A DNA stretch of 64,000 nucleotides from a virus: the IMG/VR virus record IMGVR_UViG_3300005613_000009, positions 55,982 to 119,981 of that record, one strand, 5' to 3'. Numbering within the stretch: the stretch's first letter is position 1; every line of letters begins with the position of its first letter. This document shows positions 31,226-39,137 of the stretch, piece by piece. The notes below the pieces were generated by a model that saw only the letters and a list, made by a program, of their open reading frames with translations, was not told where the DNA came from and ran no database searches. The translations under genes were made by a program, and so were the position numbers.

Positions 31226-32150
31226 AAATTGTTTATGACACCACAGCCCAATTTTTATGGCGAAAATAGGGCCTCACCGGACACGCAAAGTACTTTTTCC
31301 TAATAATTACAACTACTTATTTTTTTATTAAATAAATTATTTTTATTATTAAATTAGTTTAAATTAATATATACTATACTATATATATCTATATATCTTG
31401 TCCGGTATAGCTATATTTATATACATATATATATACGGGATATGAATGAAAAGTAGTGACACCAGACACCACATTTTCAATCTATCATTTATCCATAAAA
31501 TGACACCACTTTTAGTCTTGACACCAAAGATGACACCACAATTCGTATAATTATACATATATAGGTTTATCCCCAAAAGGCGCTATACCGGACATGGCCA
31601 AATAATGAGTGTTTTTGCCTTTTCGATTCAATGATTTCAATTACTTAACCCCTTGAAACACTAGTTTTGCGCCTTAATTTTAACCAAATTAACATTGTCC
31701 AAACTCATCCTTCTTAGTCCCTACCGGACATGAAACGGCCTCTCACCGGACATGGAATTTCCACTACCGGACATGGAAATGGCCTACCGGACATGGAAAT
31801 TGTGGTTTTCTGTATTTTTTTCATGCAATCGCTCCAAAGTGTTGTCGTTTTACACGTTTTTTGGTGTCATCGGCATTTTTGACACTTTTATGGTGTCTGG
31901 TGTCATTTTTGCACTTTTACCCATTTTGCTAAAACATGAGGTGACACCACTTTTTAAGATTTTCATAGGTTTCATTTTTTTTTGAGGTGTTGATTCGCAA
32001 AAAAGGTGTCCATATGTCCGATAGCGTGTCCGATGAAACCCCATTTCGTGTCCGGTAGTGAGAGAAATATTTTGGCAATGACACCACTTTTGACACTTTT
32101 TTACGCAGATCATAAGATATGCGGCACTAATTTTGGTCGTAAAAAGCATA
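31226..32150. other. Iteron-rich non-coding block, candidate replication origin or partition site
   Basis: 925 nt without a credible gene. Motif A, ACCGGACATG(G), occurs at about 31276, 31588, 31723, 31745, 31767 and 31785, and inverted at 31400 and 32049. Motif B, TGACACCA, occurs at 31237, 31458, 31501, 31519, 31530, 31941 and 32079, with inverted copies at 31863, 31891 and 31899. An extremely AT-rich tract spans 31310-31435. TTATCCATA (31490) and TTATCCCCA (31568) resemble DnaA boxes. Together these are the usual parts of an iteron-type origin; a centromere bound by the adjacent RHH protein is the alternative. Confidence 0.65.
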
Positions 32151-32151
32151 A

Positions 32152-32400
32152 TTATCCTCTTAACCTCAAACCTAAACCATGCCGGTTACATCGGATAATC
32201 CGCAACCTGATCATAGGCATAATAATTACCAAGTAAAACACTGGTGGGGACATCGGTAACCGGGCCAATTTTGCCAAAAAACGAATTTCTTCCAATCGTT
32301 CTAGCAAAAACTCTCGTTCATAATCGTCTTTTTTATCGATTTTTCTTTGTAAAGGTCTTGGTCCTGCAATATAAATAGTTTCTGGTGTAATAATATTCAT
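32152..32400 (-). CDS. Possible small protein (82 aa)
   Basis: ATG at 32400 lies six nt after the stop of the pentapeptide gene with a weak TTAAG upstream. It starts MNIITPETIYIAGPRPLQRK, acidic and helical at first, then hydrophobic (PPVFYLVIIMPMI) and very basic at the end. It is the last frame before the iteron block. A spurious frame is possible. Confidence 0.35.
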   Translation of the reverse strand: MNIITPETIYIAGPRPLQRKIDKKDDYEREFLLERLEEIRFLAKLARLPMSPPVFYLVIIMPMIRLRIIRCNRHGLGLRLRG

Positions 32401-32405
32401 CTTAA

Positions 32406-33419
32406 TTAATTTTGGACTTTCAAATGTCCATCAATTCCCCATCCCTTTTCTTTGCAAATAGCGATAATTAAATCACGATCCGTCATAGTAGGATTTCCCG
32501 GTTCCCATAATTCTCTAGATTCGCAAAAAGACCAAGCTCTTTCCTCATCTATGTACGGGCAATGTCCACCACCTGCCCATCCGTCAAATCTTTCAGGACA
32601 AGGATGTGAATATGCATCCCGACGCATGAGTTCGAGAGTAAGGCTATCAGATAATTCTTCCAATAGTATTGATGATAATAACCGAATTGTAGGAAATGTA
32701 TGAAATTGGATTCTGGCATTTGTAAGATTTGTTGCCAAAAAATTTGCATATTTAATCTTTGCATTTATAAGATTGGCATTTGTAAAATTGGTATGCATAA
32801 GATTTGCATATGTAAAGTCAGCTTCTTCAAGATTTGCATCTATAAAACTTACAAATGTAAGATTGGCATCTGTAAAATTTGCATCAATAAGAACAGCATT
32901 CCCAAAATTGGAACCAGTAAGATTTGTATATGTGAGATCAGCCCCTCTAAGATTGGTATTTATAAAAATGGCGTTTTCAATAACGGCACCCGTAAGATTG
33001 GCATACGCAAGATTAGCGCCTGTAAGATTGGCGGATATAAGATTTGAACTCCTGAAATCAGCATTTTTAAGGTTTGCACCTATAAAAATGGCATTTGTAA
33101 AATCTACATCCATAAGGTTTGCATGTGCAAAATCCACACTCATAAGAGTTGCATATGCGAGATTGGCCCCTTTAAGGTTTGCATTTGTGAGATTGGCACC
33201 TGTAAGGTTTGCGTTTGTGAGATTGGCATTTGTAAGGTCTGCATCTGTAAGATTGGCATCCGTAAGGTTCGCATCTGTGAAATTGGCATTTCTGAGATCG
33301 GCACATACAAGATTGGTATCTTTGAGATCGATGTGATTTTTCTTATATAATGTCTTTAATAATTTTTTACTATCAATAACAATTTTTTGTGTAAGAGGAT
33401 TCTTTTTTATTTTAGACAT
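32406..33419 (-). CDS. Long pentapeptide repeat protein with conserved C-terminal domain
   Basis: 337 residues. Residues about 35-250 are roughly 40 consecutive pentapeptide units, mostly A-N/D-L-T-x (NLTDANLTDADLTNANLTNA), predicting a long right-handed beta helix. The last 80 residues (LTLELMRRDAYSHPCPERFD, PGNPTMTDRDLIIAICKEKG) are nearly the same as in the shorter protein at 28018-28758, so the two are paralogues that differ mainly in helix length. Function unknown; DNA mimicry is a family possibility. Confidence 0.85.
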   Translation of the reverse strand: MSKIKKNPLTQKIVIDSKKLLKTLYKKNHIDLKDTNLVCADLRNANFTDANLTDANLTDADLTNANLTNANLTGANLTNANLKGANLAYATLMSVDFAHANLMDVDFTNAIFIGANLKNADFRSSNLISANLTGANLAYANLTGAVIENAIFINTNLRGADLTYTNLTGSNFGNAVLIDANFTDANLTFVSFIDANLEEADFTYANLMHTNFTNANLINAKIKYANFLATNLTNARIQFHTFPTIRLLSSILLEELSDSLTLELMRRDAYSHPCPERFDGWAGGGHCPYIDEERAWSFCESRELWEPGNPTMTDRDLIIAICKEKGWGIDGHLKVQN

Positions 33420-33439
33420 TTTTCACCCTTTCTATTTGG

Positions 33440-33652
33440 TTAGAATTTATACACATATAATTTATACACATATTTGGATGGATCGCCGCCGAGTTCTTTA
33501 CATGCGCTAACCAATTCTTCTTTAATTTCTTTTTCTGGTGATCCTATGTATCGTTTTCCATCAATGTAAACAGCATAAGTATCTATTGCAGCCAAAAAGC
33601 CTCGTATAAATTGTGGATCCTGATTCCCGTACATCGATTTTATATATCCCAT
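33440..33652 (-). CDS. Small hypothetical protein (70 aa)
   Basis: Starts MGYIKSMYGNQDPQFIRGFL behind TTTGGAGGTATC. It reads GFLAAIDTYAVYIDGKRYIG then a helix and a Tyr-rich end, resembling the small phage proteins of the LAGLIDADG-like or DUF fold without catalytic residues. Not assigned. Confidence 0.65.
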   Translation of the reverse strand: MGYIKSMYGNQDPQFIRGFLAAIDTYAVYIDGKRYIGSPEKEIKEELVSACKELGGDPSKYVYKLYVYKF

Positions 33653-33679
33653 GATACCTCCAAAAATAGATTTAAATAT

Positions 33680-34035
33680 TTACTTTTCTTGTATTTTCTC
33701 CCACGTCCGATCGATTAGTTTCACCACATCGTCCGGATCAAGGGTTCGTCCGTCTTCAAACGAGGCCCAGGTGCGGATAACTTTCAATGCACTGAGCGAC
33801 TCCTGAAGCTGGTTGCAGGTTGACTCAAAGCCGGGATGGTCAATCCATTTGCGGCCACAGTAGGGACATTTGTCCGTTTTTTTTTTCGGGATGGAACACA
33901 TGCCTTGCAAACTTTATAAACAAAAGCCCGAATCTCTGGTGAATCCAGGATGAGCATGGTCAACCCCTCGTCGTGCTCGTAGCGGGTAAATTCTTTATTG
34001 TATGCCTCACGGAAATTCTTTATTGTCCTATTCAT
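33680..34035 (-). CDS. Zinc-finger protein requiring a -1 frameshift at an A10 run
   Basis: Two overlapping frames together encode one sensible protein. The first frame (from ATG 34035, MNRTIKNFREAYNKEFTRYE) reaches VYKVCKACVPSRKKK and then loses sense. The second frame continues with KTDKCPYCGRKWIDHPGFES and ends at 33680. The switch lies at ten A (plus-strand T10, 33877-33886). A -1 shift joins CKAC to CPYC, giving a complete four-Cys zinc finger. The tail (ALKVIRTWASFEDGRTLDPD) is paralogous to the product at 60551-60772. Programmed slippage, a mutation, or a homopolymer sequencing error can each explain it. Confidence 0.6.
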
Positions 34036-34036
34036 T

Positions 34037-34204
34037 TTAATCCTTGTCAATTTCCTGGTTATTTTCATAGTCCTCACAAATAATAAACTCTCCATTGTAT
34101 AAAGAAAGAGGGATTTTTTCTTTTATTACGCAACCATAATCTGGATCATTGTTTCTACATGTAGCACATGCTTCCCAATGTGGTGATGCGATACATCCTT
34201 CCAT
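34037..34204 (-). CDS. Cys-rich mini-protein (55 aa)
   Basis: The start is set at ATG 34204 (MEGCIASPHWEACATCRNND) behind GGAAGGAGACAAAC. CATCRNNDPDYGCVIKE and a later IICEDYEN give four or five Cys, a likely metal site. It overlaps the start region of the zinc-finger gene within a few nt. Common type in phages; function unknown. Confidence 0.6.
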   Translation of the reverse strand: MEGCIASPHWEACATCRNNDPDYGCVIKEKIPLSLYNGEFIICEDYENNQEIDKD

Positions 34205-34236
34205 GTTTGTCTCCTTCCTGTAAGTATACATAATAG

Positions 34237-34458
34237 TTATGATTTGGCATTAAATTCAGCAGCGGCAGTTGAAAAACTTCCACCCTCATAAAGGGTTTTA
34301 TTTCCAAAGGTAACTTTATACCCGCCACCATCAACAAATGCCCAAAATCGTAACAAGGCATTAAATTCACCGCGGGATACACTACAAGACGCATACATAA
34401 CGGGGGTGTCTTTTGCCCAAGCCTCAAATTCGGATTTATCTATTTTAATAGGTTTCAT
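34237..34458 (-). CDS. Small hypothetical protein (73 aa)
   Basis: The start is taken at ATG 34458 (MKPIKIDKSEFEAWAKDTPV). There is no clear ribosome site, but the start overlaps the stop of the 28-codon frame at 34445-34531, so translation is probably coupled. Later YKVTFGNKTLYEGGSFSTAA. Not recognised. Confidence 0.55.
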   Translation of the reverse strand: MKPIKIDKSEFEAWAKDTPVMYASCSVSRGEFNALLRFWAFVDGGGYKVTFGNKTLYEGGSFSTAAAEFNAKS

Positions 34459-34531
34459 GATCTGTAATTTTAAAGGTTGAAACAGCCCACTCATTACTTT
34501 TGCCGTCTGGGACAGATACATCTATGTTCAT
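34445..34531 (-). CDS. Mini-protein (28 aa) coupled to the next gene
   Basis: ATG 34531 follows GGAGTGTAAAAAAA. The product MNIDVSVPDGKSNEWAVSTF is short and polar. It ends 11 nt inside the next gene. Its ribosome site overlaps the stop of the membrane mini-protein upstream. Confidence 0.4.
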   Translation of the reverse strand: MNIDVSVPDGKSNEWAVSTFKITDHETY

Positions 34532-34544
34532 TTTTTTTACACTC

Positions 34545-34676
34545 CTACATCCAAATTATCAATAATCCGAGAATCGCCCAACCAATTCCTGTATTTCCGT
34601 TTGTCAAATACATACAAAAGGCACCAAGTCCGCACACTGCTATTGAAGCCAAGCTTTTACAAATATTAGTATTCAT
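34545..34676 (-). CDS. Two-pass membrane mini-protein (43 aa)
   Basis: ATG 34676 follows AAGGGTAAAC. MNTNICKSLASIAVCGLGAF starts a first hydrophobic segment; a TNGNTG turn is followed by a second one ending LLIIWM. Short inner and outer loops fit a helical hairpin in the membrane. Function unknown. Confidence 0.6.
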   Translation of the reverse strand: MNTNICKSLASIAVCGLGAFCMYLTNGNTGIGWAILGLLIIWM

Positions 34677-34777
34677 GTTTACCCTTATTTCGCCAAATGA
34701 CCCCGAATTTTGGCACCGCGTATTATTAAGTCACCTGACACCAGCATATAAACAACTACAAATAATCAAGTGCCATA

Positions 34778-35044
34778 CTAAAAAAAATAGATAGCAGTAA
34801 CAAATTGACCCTCTTTGAAGCTTAGATCTGTGTTATCAACATTAGTACTTAATGGCTTTATAGCGATATTATCCAATTTACTTAAGACCGGGCACCCTCC
34901 ATCTTTGCCATAAAGTATAAAATTTTCGTCTTTCCATAGGATATTGTACGGAGAAAAAGTAAACCCAAAACCATTTTTACAATTTGGTGATATCAGACAG
35001 CACTCACCAACTTTCGGCCTATACGGATACCCATGATGCTTCAT
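34778..35044 (-). CDS. Small hypothetical protein (88 aa)
   Basis: Starts MKHHGYPYRPKVGECCLISP behind AAAGAGGAGATCAAA. Strand-rich, with GFGFTFSPYNILWKDENFIL. Looks like a small beta barrel; not recognised. Confidence 0.6.
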   Translation of the reverse strand: MKHHGYPYRPKVGECCLISPNCKNGFGFTFSPYNILWKDENFILYGKDGGCPVLSKLDNIAIKPLSTNVDNTDLSFKEGQFVTAIYFF

Positions 35045-35056
35045 TTTGATCTCCTC

Positions 35057-35177
35057 TTTTTAAAATGCCTGCCACTACCGCCACGGTTTTCGAACTTTCC
35101 TTCGCCGGACCCTGGTACCTGGGGATTGTGGCTACCGTTCTATGAGCATTAAGGATTTATGTGACAGGCATAGTATT
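35057..35177. other. Structured intergenic segment
   Basis: About 120 nt closed by ATGCCTG (35066-35072) and CAGGCAT (35165-35171), with a nested GCCAC/GTGGC pair. It is much more GC-rich than its surroundings. It follows the RNA ligase gene (minus strand), so it may be an extended terminator or a structured leader of the gene at 34778. No known RNA family is recognised. Confidence 0.45.
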
Positions 35178-35198
35178 TTATGGTAGTAGGTGTTTATT

Positions 35199-35825
35199 TC
35201 AATTTTTAAAATCTTTACATTTCAGCTTTGTAACAATCCGATCTCCATTCCGTGCTTTAAGTTCCACTTTGGGCTTTGCGACCAACCCCTCAGCTATAAA
35301 ATCCCCCCAACATGAAAGAAAACCAGTTTTGCACATTTGGATCATTTCTGAAAGAGGCCCACAACCCATCAATGGTACAATATTAATATCAAGTACATCA
35401 GCGATTTTTTCAATATTCTGTCGCGTTAACCACCATTTGCCAATTTTTACATCAAATAGTACAAAATCCTGGTCTGGTCTGTACTTCCCTCCGCTTTGGA
35501 TCTTAGCCCCATAGCCTTCGCCATAGAGACATACGCCATTGTGAAATTTTTCTCTGAGTAAATCCTGTTTGGGTAAAAATATATCATTCAATTTGTTTTC
35601 GAGTGGAGCTGGTATTTCTGCTTTGTCTGTTTTACCACCAAATGTCAAATTTTCTCCATCAAACATGACACGGATATTTGTTCCATCAACTTTTTCAGTA
35701 AATAACCAATGACAGTCTTTGAGGTATTCAAATTCAGGAAAGGCATATTGGCCCTCAAGCAATGTTTTATATTTTGTCTTGGGATCTCTCAAGAAAACGG
35801 TCTGGATTTTATGGTATTCCTCCAT
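35199..35825 (-). CDS. RNA ligase (Rnl-type nucleotidyltransferase)
   Basis: 208 residues. ATP-dependent RNA end joining through a covalent lysyl-AMP. Motif I is EKVDGTN with the nucleophile Lys near residue 45; GEGYG near 105, FVLFDVKIG near 125, EGLVAKP near 182 (motif IV) and VTKLKCKDF near 200 (motif V) follow in the proper order. It is short compared with T4 Rnl2 and lacks a C-terminal domain. With phage tRNAs and the rtcB remnants nearby, repair of cleaved tRNAs is a likely role. AAAGGAGTAATGTAAAC precedes the ATG. Confidence 0.85.
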   Translation of the reverse strand: MEEYHKIQTVFLRDPKTKYKTLLEGQYAFPEFEYLKDCHWLFTEKVDGTNIRVMFDGENLTFGGKTDKAEIPAPLENKLNDIFLPKQDLLREKFHNGVCLYGEGYGAKIQSGGKYRPDQDFVLFDVKIGKWWLTRQNIEKIADVLDINIVPLMGCGPLSEMIQMCKTGFLSCWGDFIAEGLVAKPKVELKARNGDRIVTKLKCKDFKN

Positions 35826-35858
35826 GTTTACATTACTCCTTTATGGCATAATGTTGTA

Positions 35859-36074
35859 TTAAACCGGGATTGAATGTGTTGGCTTTCTTTCAACCCATTT
35901 ATCACGACTCCATATATTGACATCAAATCCATTTAAAATTGTATCGCAGATCTCAACTCTTGAAATCATTTGTCCGGAAGTATCTAAAAGATTGATCCTA
36001 AAGCTATCGCTATCATCATGAATAATTTCAATAAACTTTTTACCTACACGAAGCATATTAATTTCTAAATCCAT
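35859..36074 (-). CDS. Small hypothetical protein (71 aa)
   Basis: Starts MDLEINMLRVGKKFIEIIHD, one nt after the stop of the gene at 36075. Strand-rich. Not recognised. AGGT lies 11 nt upstream. Confidence 0.6.
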   Translation of the reverse strand: MDLEINMLRVGKKFIEIIHDDSDSFRINLLDTSGQMISRVEICDTILNGFDVNIWSRDKWVERKPTHSIPV

Positions 36075-36440
36075 TTATCGCGATACCTCCAATATTTTTT
36101 GTTGCATTTCATCAATGTACGATTGGCATTCTTTCAATTTATCAGATTCTTTTTTTTTCAGTATATCTAATATCTTCGGAAAATGCGTATCCCATGTTGA
36201 AACAATATATTCCAAAATGGCTTGACCAAACTCAGTTTCAGTCTCCCAATAGTTTTTACCTCCCATATATAGTTGACCTATCCTTACTAAGATTGGAGGC
36301 ACACAACCGTCAACTGAAATTGAAAAATTATTATTCTCATGTTCATCACGGCTATTGCTATTTGGAAGATTGTTCCATTTTTCTGCTAATTCTCTTGCCC
36401 TTTTTGCTATGTAATAAGATTCGATTCTTCTATCTTCCAT
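36075..36440 (-). CDS. Hypothetical helical protein (121 aa)
   Basis: Starts MEDRRIESYYIAKRARELAE behind CAAGGAAAAAA. The ends are helical and the last 30 residues (LKKKESDKLKECQSYIDEMQ) form a coiled-coil segment. Not recognised; probably co-transcribed with its neighbours on both sides. Confidence 0.6.
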   Translation of the reverse strand: MEDRRIESYYIAKRARELAEKWNNLPNSNSRDEHENNNFSISVDGCVPPILVRIGQLYMGGKNYWETETEFGQAILEYIVSTWDTHFPKILDILKKKESDKLKECQSYIDEMQQKILEVSR

Positions 36441-36480
36441 TTTTTTCCTTGTATTATTCCTATCTTATTAATTAACAATT

Positions 36481-37314
36481 TTAAAAAACAAAAACTGTAT
36501 TTTCGTTGATTTGGCTTTCATCCGTTATCTCTACTTCTTGATTTTCTAGTGGTGTGATGGAAGCTTTTGAAAATTTTGTCAACCCGAAACTCATTTTACT
36601 GTTTTCTGAATGAAGTTGTTTACCGTCCCATTTCCACAATCCTCCATGAATATCTTTGAATTGTCCAACATTTGGTGTGAGTGTTTGCAAAATAGCCTTA
36701 CGTCCAATGTTTGAAAACTCAGCATAACGCTCACGACATTTTGCGTCTTTGGCAATAACTTCCTTGAAAAGTTTCGGCATCTGTTCGGAAAGATGTTTGA
36801 GCAATTCTGGTGGAACCTTCTTCTGATAATCTCGAATTTCTCCGCCCATTAATGCTTGTGGCTGAAAATGTACAAATTCTATAACTCTATCAGCAGTAAA
36901 CTCTTCTTTGCGTATAAAACCCTTTATTGTCCATTCATAATTTTTTGCCATATCGATAAAAGAATATGGTAAAAATACAAATTCACCCACTATCCCAAGC
37001 ATCTTGGGACTCTTTAAGTAAGGTACACCATTATACTTTTCCTCTTTATCTCGGCACCATTCATTGTATTTACGAGCGCGGCGTGTGAAACCTTGTTCTA
37101 TTTTTAATTTTCCGTAAGGACAAGGGGTTCCAAACAAACTATAGCGACATACACACTCTCCCCTACTATGGTATTGACAGTTTTCAGAATTATTACATGT
37201 TATAATTTGAATTTCTGACCGAGCATTAGCTTGAAAGAATGCCAATCGTACATTTTTGAATATAGCATTTTCAGGACGAAACAAGTGAAAATGAACAACT
37301 TTATCTTCTCCCAT
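36481..37314 (-). CDS. Hypothetical protein (277 aa)
   Basis: Starts MGEDKVVHFHLFRPENAIFK behind GGAAGGTAGGTAAATT. A Cys/His-rich patch near residues 38-65 (CNNSENCQYHSRGECVCRYS, then CPYGKLK) probably binds zinc. The rest is unrecognised. It is the first gene after the tRNA pair at 37.4-37.6 kb. Confidence 0.65.
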   Translation of the reverse strand: MGEDKVVHFHLFRPENAIFKNVRLAFFQANARSEIQIITCNNSENCQYHSRGECVCRYSLFGTPCPYGKLKIEQGFTRRARKYNEWCRDKEEKYNGVPYLKSPKMLGIVGEFVFLPYSFIDMAKNYEWTIKGFIRKEEFTADRVIEFVHFQPQALMGGEIRDYQKKVPPELLKHLSEQMPKLFKEVIAKDAKCRERYAEFSNIGRKAILQTLTPNVGQFKDIHGGLWKWDGKQLHSENSKMSFGLTKFSKASITPLENQEVEITDESQINENTVFVF

Positions 37315-37359
37315 AATTTACCTACCTTCCACATTTTCCGTTTTAACAATTTTTTTTCG

Positions 37360-37534
37360 TGGCAAACCGGGACTCGAACCCGGACGGGGGTCTTACAAAT
37401 CCATCGAAACTTTCCCCCAACCCAAATGAAGCCGGATTTAGCCTCTGTACGTTTTCTATGAATTTTGTTCGGCCGTGTCTACCAATAACAAGTGCTCACA
37501 CCGAGCTACCTCTTGCCAATTCCACCACTTGCCA
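37360..37534 (-). tRNA. Interrupted or mosaic tRNA-like gene (Leu-like ends)
   Basis: Minus strand: TGGCAAG at the front pairs with TTTGCCA at the end; a perfect T-arm CCGGG-TTCGAGT-CCCGG precedes the 3-prime end; GTGGTGGAATTGG matches a leucine tRNA D-arm. The total is 175 nt, about 90 nt too long. The D-arm is broken after AATTGG, a second TGGCAAG plus another D-arm-like segment (GTAGCTCGGTGTGAGCA) follows, and TAGACAC, the expected continuation, appears 34 nt later. Either an intron-like insertion or two fused tRNA pieces. No encoded CCA. Confidence 0.45.
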
Positions 37535-37555
37535 CGAAATTTCATTCTAAATAAG

Positions 37556-37628
37556 AGCCGGAGCATGGATTCGAACCATGGCCTTGAAATTACAAGTTTC
37601 ATGCTCTTCCAATTGAGCTACTCCGGCT
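37556..37628 (-). tRNA. tRNA-Thr (UGU)
   Basis: 73 nt with all arms intact: acceptor AGCCGGA/TCCGGCT, D-arm AGCTC-GAGC, anticodon stem TGAAA/TTTCA with loop CTTGTAA (anticodon TGT, U33 present), T-arm CATGG-TTCGAAT-CCATG. CCA is not encoded. Confidence 0.92.
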
Positions 37629-37870
37629 ACTCTCGTTTTAAAATTCTCTCCTTTCCTGAAATAAATTATATTTCAGATCTTGGTTCGTGTAATACCACTA
37701 TCCTAGTTGTCATTCATATCCGGAAGATGCAATTCGCCGTTTTTCAATTATTCAAGCTGTTAACAAGTCCGTGTTTGAATGACTGTGTTTCCCGATATGT
37801 TTCATTGCGAACCCAATAGTAAATACCGTTGTGGCCGTCGTTGAAACAAACGGAAACTATTGAACATAAC

Positions 37871-38065
37871 CTACCTTATTTCTTTCATCATTCGATGCCG
37901 TTCAATTCCACGGACATGAAACAGGGGGTCATGTTTTTGTGTCCATTCAATTTGAGTAGCTCCAGCTTGCTCAATCGCTAATAGACCTTTTCCCATTTTT
38001 AGTTTACTCTTACCTCTTCTTGGATTAAACTTGTGTTCTGGGCATGTTGATGATTTTCTTGGCAT
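37871..38065 (-). CDS. Small basic hypothetical protein (64 aa)
   Basis: Starts MPRKSSTCPEHKFNPRRGKS behind AAAGGAGGCTTTCTA. Highly basic, with a CPEH segment at the front. Could be nucleic-acid-binding; not recognised. Confidence 0.6.
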   Translation of the reverse strand: MPRKSSTCPEHKFNPRRGKSKLKMGKGLLAIEQAGATQIEWTQKHDPLFHVRGIERHRMMKEIR

Positions 38066-38120
38066 TAGAAAGCCTCCTTTTGTGGGTTTTTTTTGGCAGG
38101 TATTTTTTTTAAAAAATTCA

Positions 38121-38146
38121 ATAGAAAAACAGATAAAAAAAATAAA
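38121..38146 (-). promoter_or_regulatory. T-rich upstream element, copy 17
   Basis: Minus-strand TTTTTTTATCTGTTTTTCTA, 56 nt before the 64-aa gene and just past the thymidylate synthase stop. Confidence 0.45.
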
Positions 38147-38164
38147 ACAAGTTTTTCGTTTGGA

Positions 38165-38896
38165 TTAAATTGTTGAATCTATCGTTTCTCTAAATGTTTC
38201 GATGCTTTTCCCACGAACAATTTCAGCTAATTCCCATACATAATCATATAGGTGTAGACCTTTACTAGATGCAATTGTAACGCCAGGTTCTATACCAATT
38301 TCTGATGCAATAAATTCCTTCATAAGTTGTATAGCGCCCAAATTAGCAGGTAAACCATTCCATAGGTCCCACGATCTAAAATATACGACAAAATGCAGTT
38401 TGTTGTCCTGAATACGAGTATCTATATGCCTAAGACATGGTGGATCCTCAATTAACATATCTGTTGGATGTCCCATTTGAAGAATCATTTGGTTGTTACG
38501 ATAGCCATTTTCTTTATATGTTTTAATTAAATGTTCTATTTGGTTGAAATTATTATATTTATCGTTGTCAATCGGATAATTTGTCAACCGTTGGCCATAA
38601 GTATAACTCTCATTTTTTTTAAGTTTTCCGGTCATCAAATACGATAAATATTGATTTAAATAATCAGATTCTACCGGATCGGGGAGATTATATTGTTCAG
38701 GAATTACTGGAAGTAATGGTCGAATTTCAGGATGTTTAATGTAGAGTGTAATGTAATCAAATTCCAGCCGTTTTCGACCCTTATTGCTGCCTTCATCAAT
38801 CTGAAAGTCACGACCTTTTTCAATACATTTGTAAACTGTTTGGAACCAAATATCCGGCAAAGTTGTTCCTCGAATATTTTCCATAATGTATTCCAT
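38165..38896 (-). CDS. thyA: Thymidylate synthase family protein (archaeal ThyA-like)
   Basis: 243 residues. It methylates dUMP to dTMP with methylene-tetrahydrofolate, or modifies a related pyrimidine nucleotide. The active-site Cys lies in DPPCLRH (about residue 153). RSWDLWNGLPANL (about 172) is the conserved RSxDxxxGxPxN phosphate and base-binding motif in the form seen in archaeal ThyA, and SKGLHLYDY near 215 replaces the classical HIY segment. Hydroxymethylase activity on dUMP or dCMP cannot be excluded. Gene order with a DUF1599/MazG-like protein suggests control of the dNTP pool. AAGGGAGATTGTC precedes the ATG. Confidence 0.85.
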   Translation of the reverse strand: MEYIMENIRGTTLPDIWFQTVYKCIEKGRDFQIDEGSNKGRKRLEFDYITLYIKHPEIRPLLPVIPEQYNLPDPVESDYLNQYLSYLMTGKLKKNESYTYGQRLTNYPIDNDKYNNFNQIEHLIKTYKENGYRNNQMILQMGHPTDMLIEDPPCLRHIDTRIQDNKLHFVVYFRSWDLWNGLPANLGAIQLMKEFIASEIGIEPGVTIASSKGLHLYDYVWELAEIVRGKSIETFRETIDSTI

Positions 38897-38912
38897 GACA
38901 ATCTCCCTTATT

Positions 38913-39137
38913 TTATCTTTTTTTAATCCCTGATTTTCTTGCTAAATATTCCATACGTTCTAAAAAACATTGTGTCCATTCACGCTGCCATATAAAATTA
39001 TTATCGTATTTAAGTTTGGAATATTTGCCATGGACTTTATCAGCATATCTTTCTGCGATCGGAATTAAACGATTACGATCTTCAATATATTGATGGTCTA
39101 CTTTTTGGATAAACTTTGTTTCGTCTTCTAAAGACAT
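38913..39137 (-). CDS. Small hypothetical protein (74 aa)
   Basis: Starts MSLEDETKFIQKVDHQYIED and overlaps the end of the DUF1599-like gene by 10 nt. Charged and helical. Not recognised; in the same transcript as thymidylate synthase (17 nt apart). Confidence 0.6.
   Translation of the reverse strand: MSLEDETKFIQKVDHQYIEDRNRLIPIAERYADKVHGKYSKLKYDNNFIWQREWTQCFLERMEYLARKSGIKKR

Noticed and set aside
37744-37865. A sensible peptide frame (FNDGHNGIYYWVRNETYRE) on the minus strand
   Set aside because: No start codon is available before the in-frame stop, so it is at most a decayed gene end; not enough to annotate.
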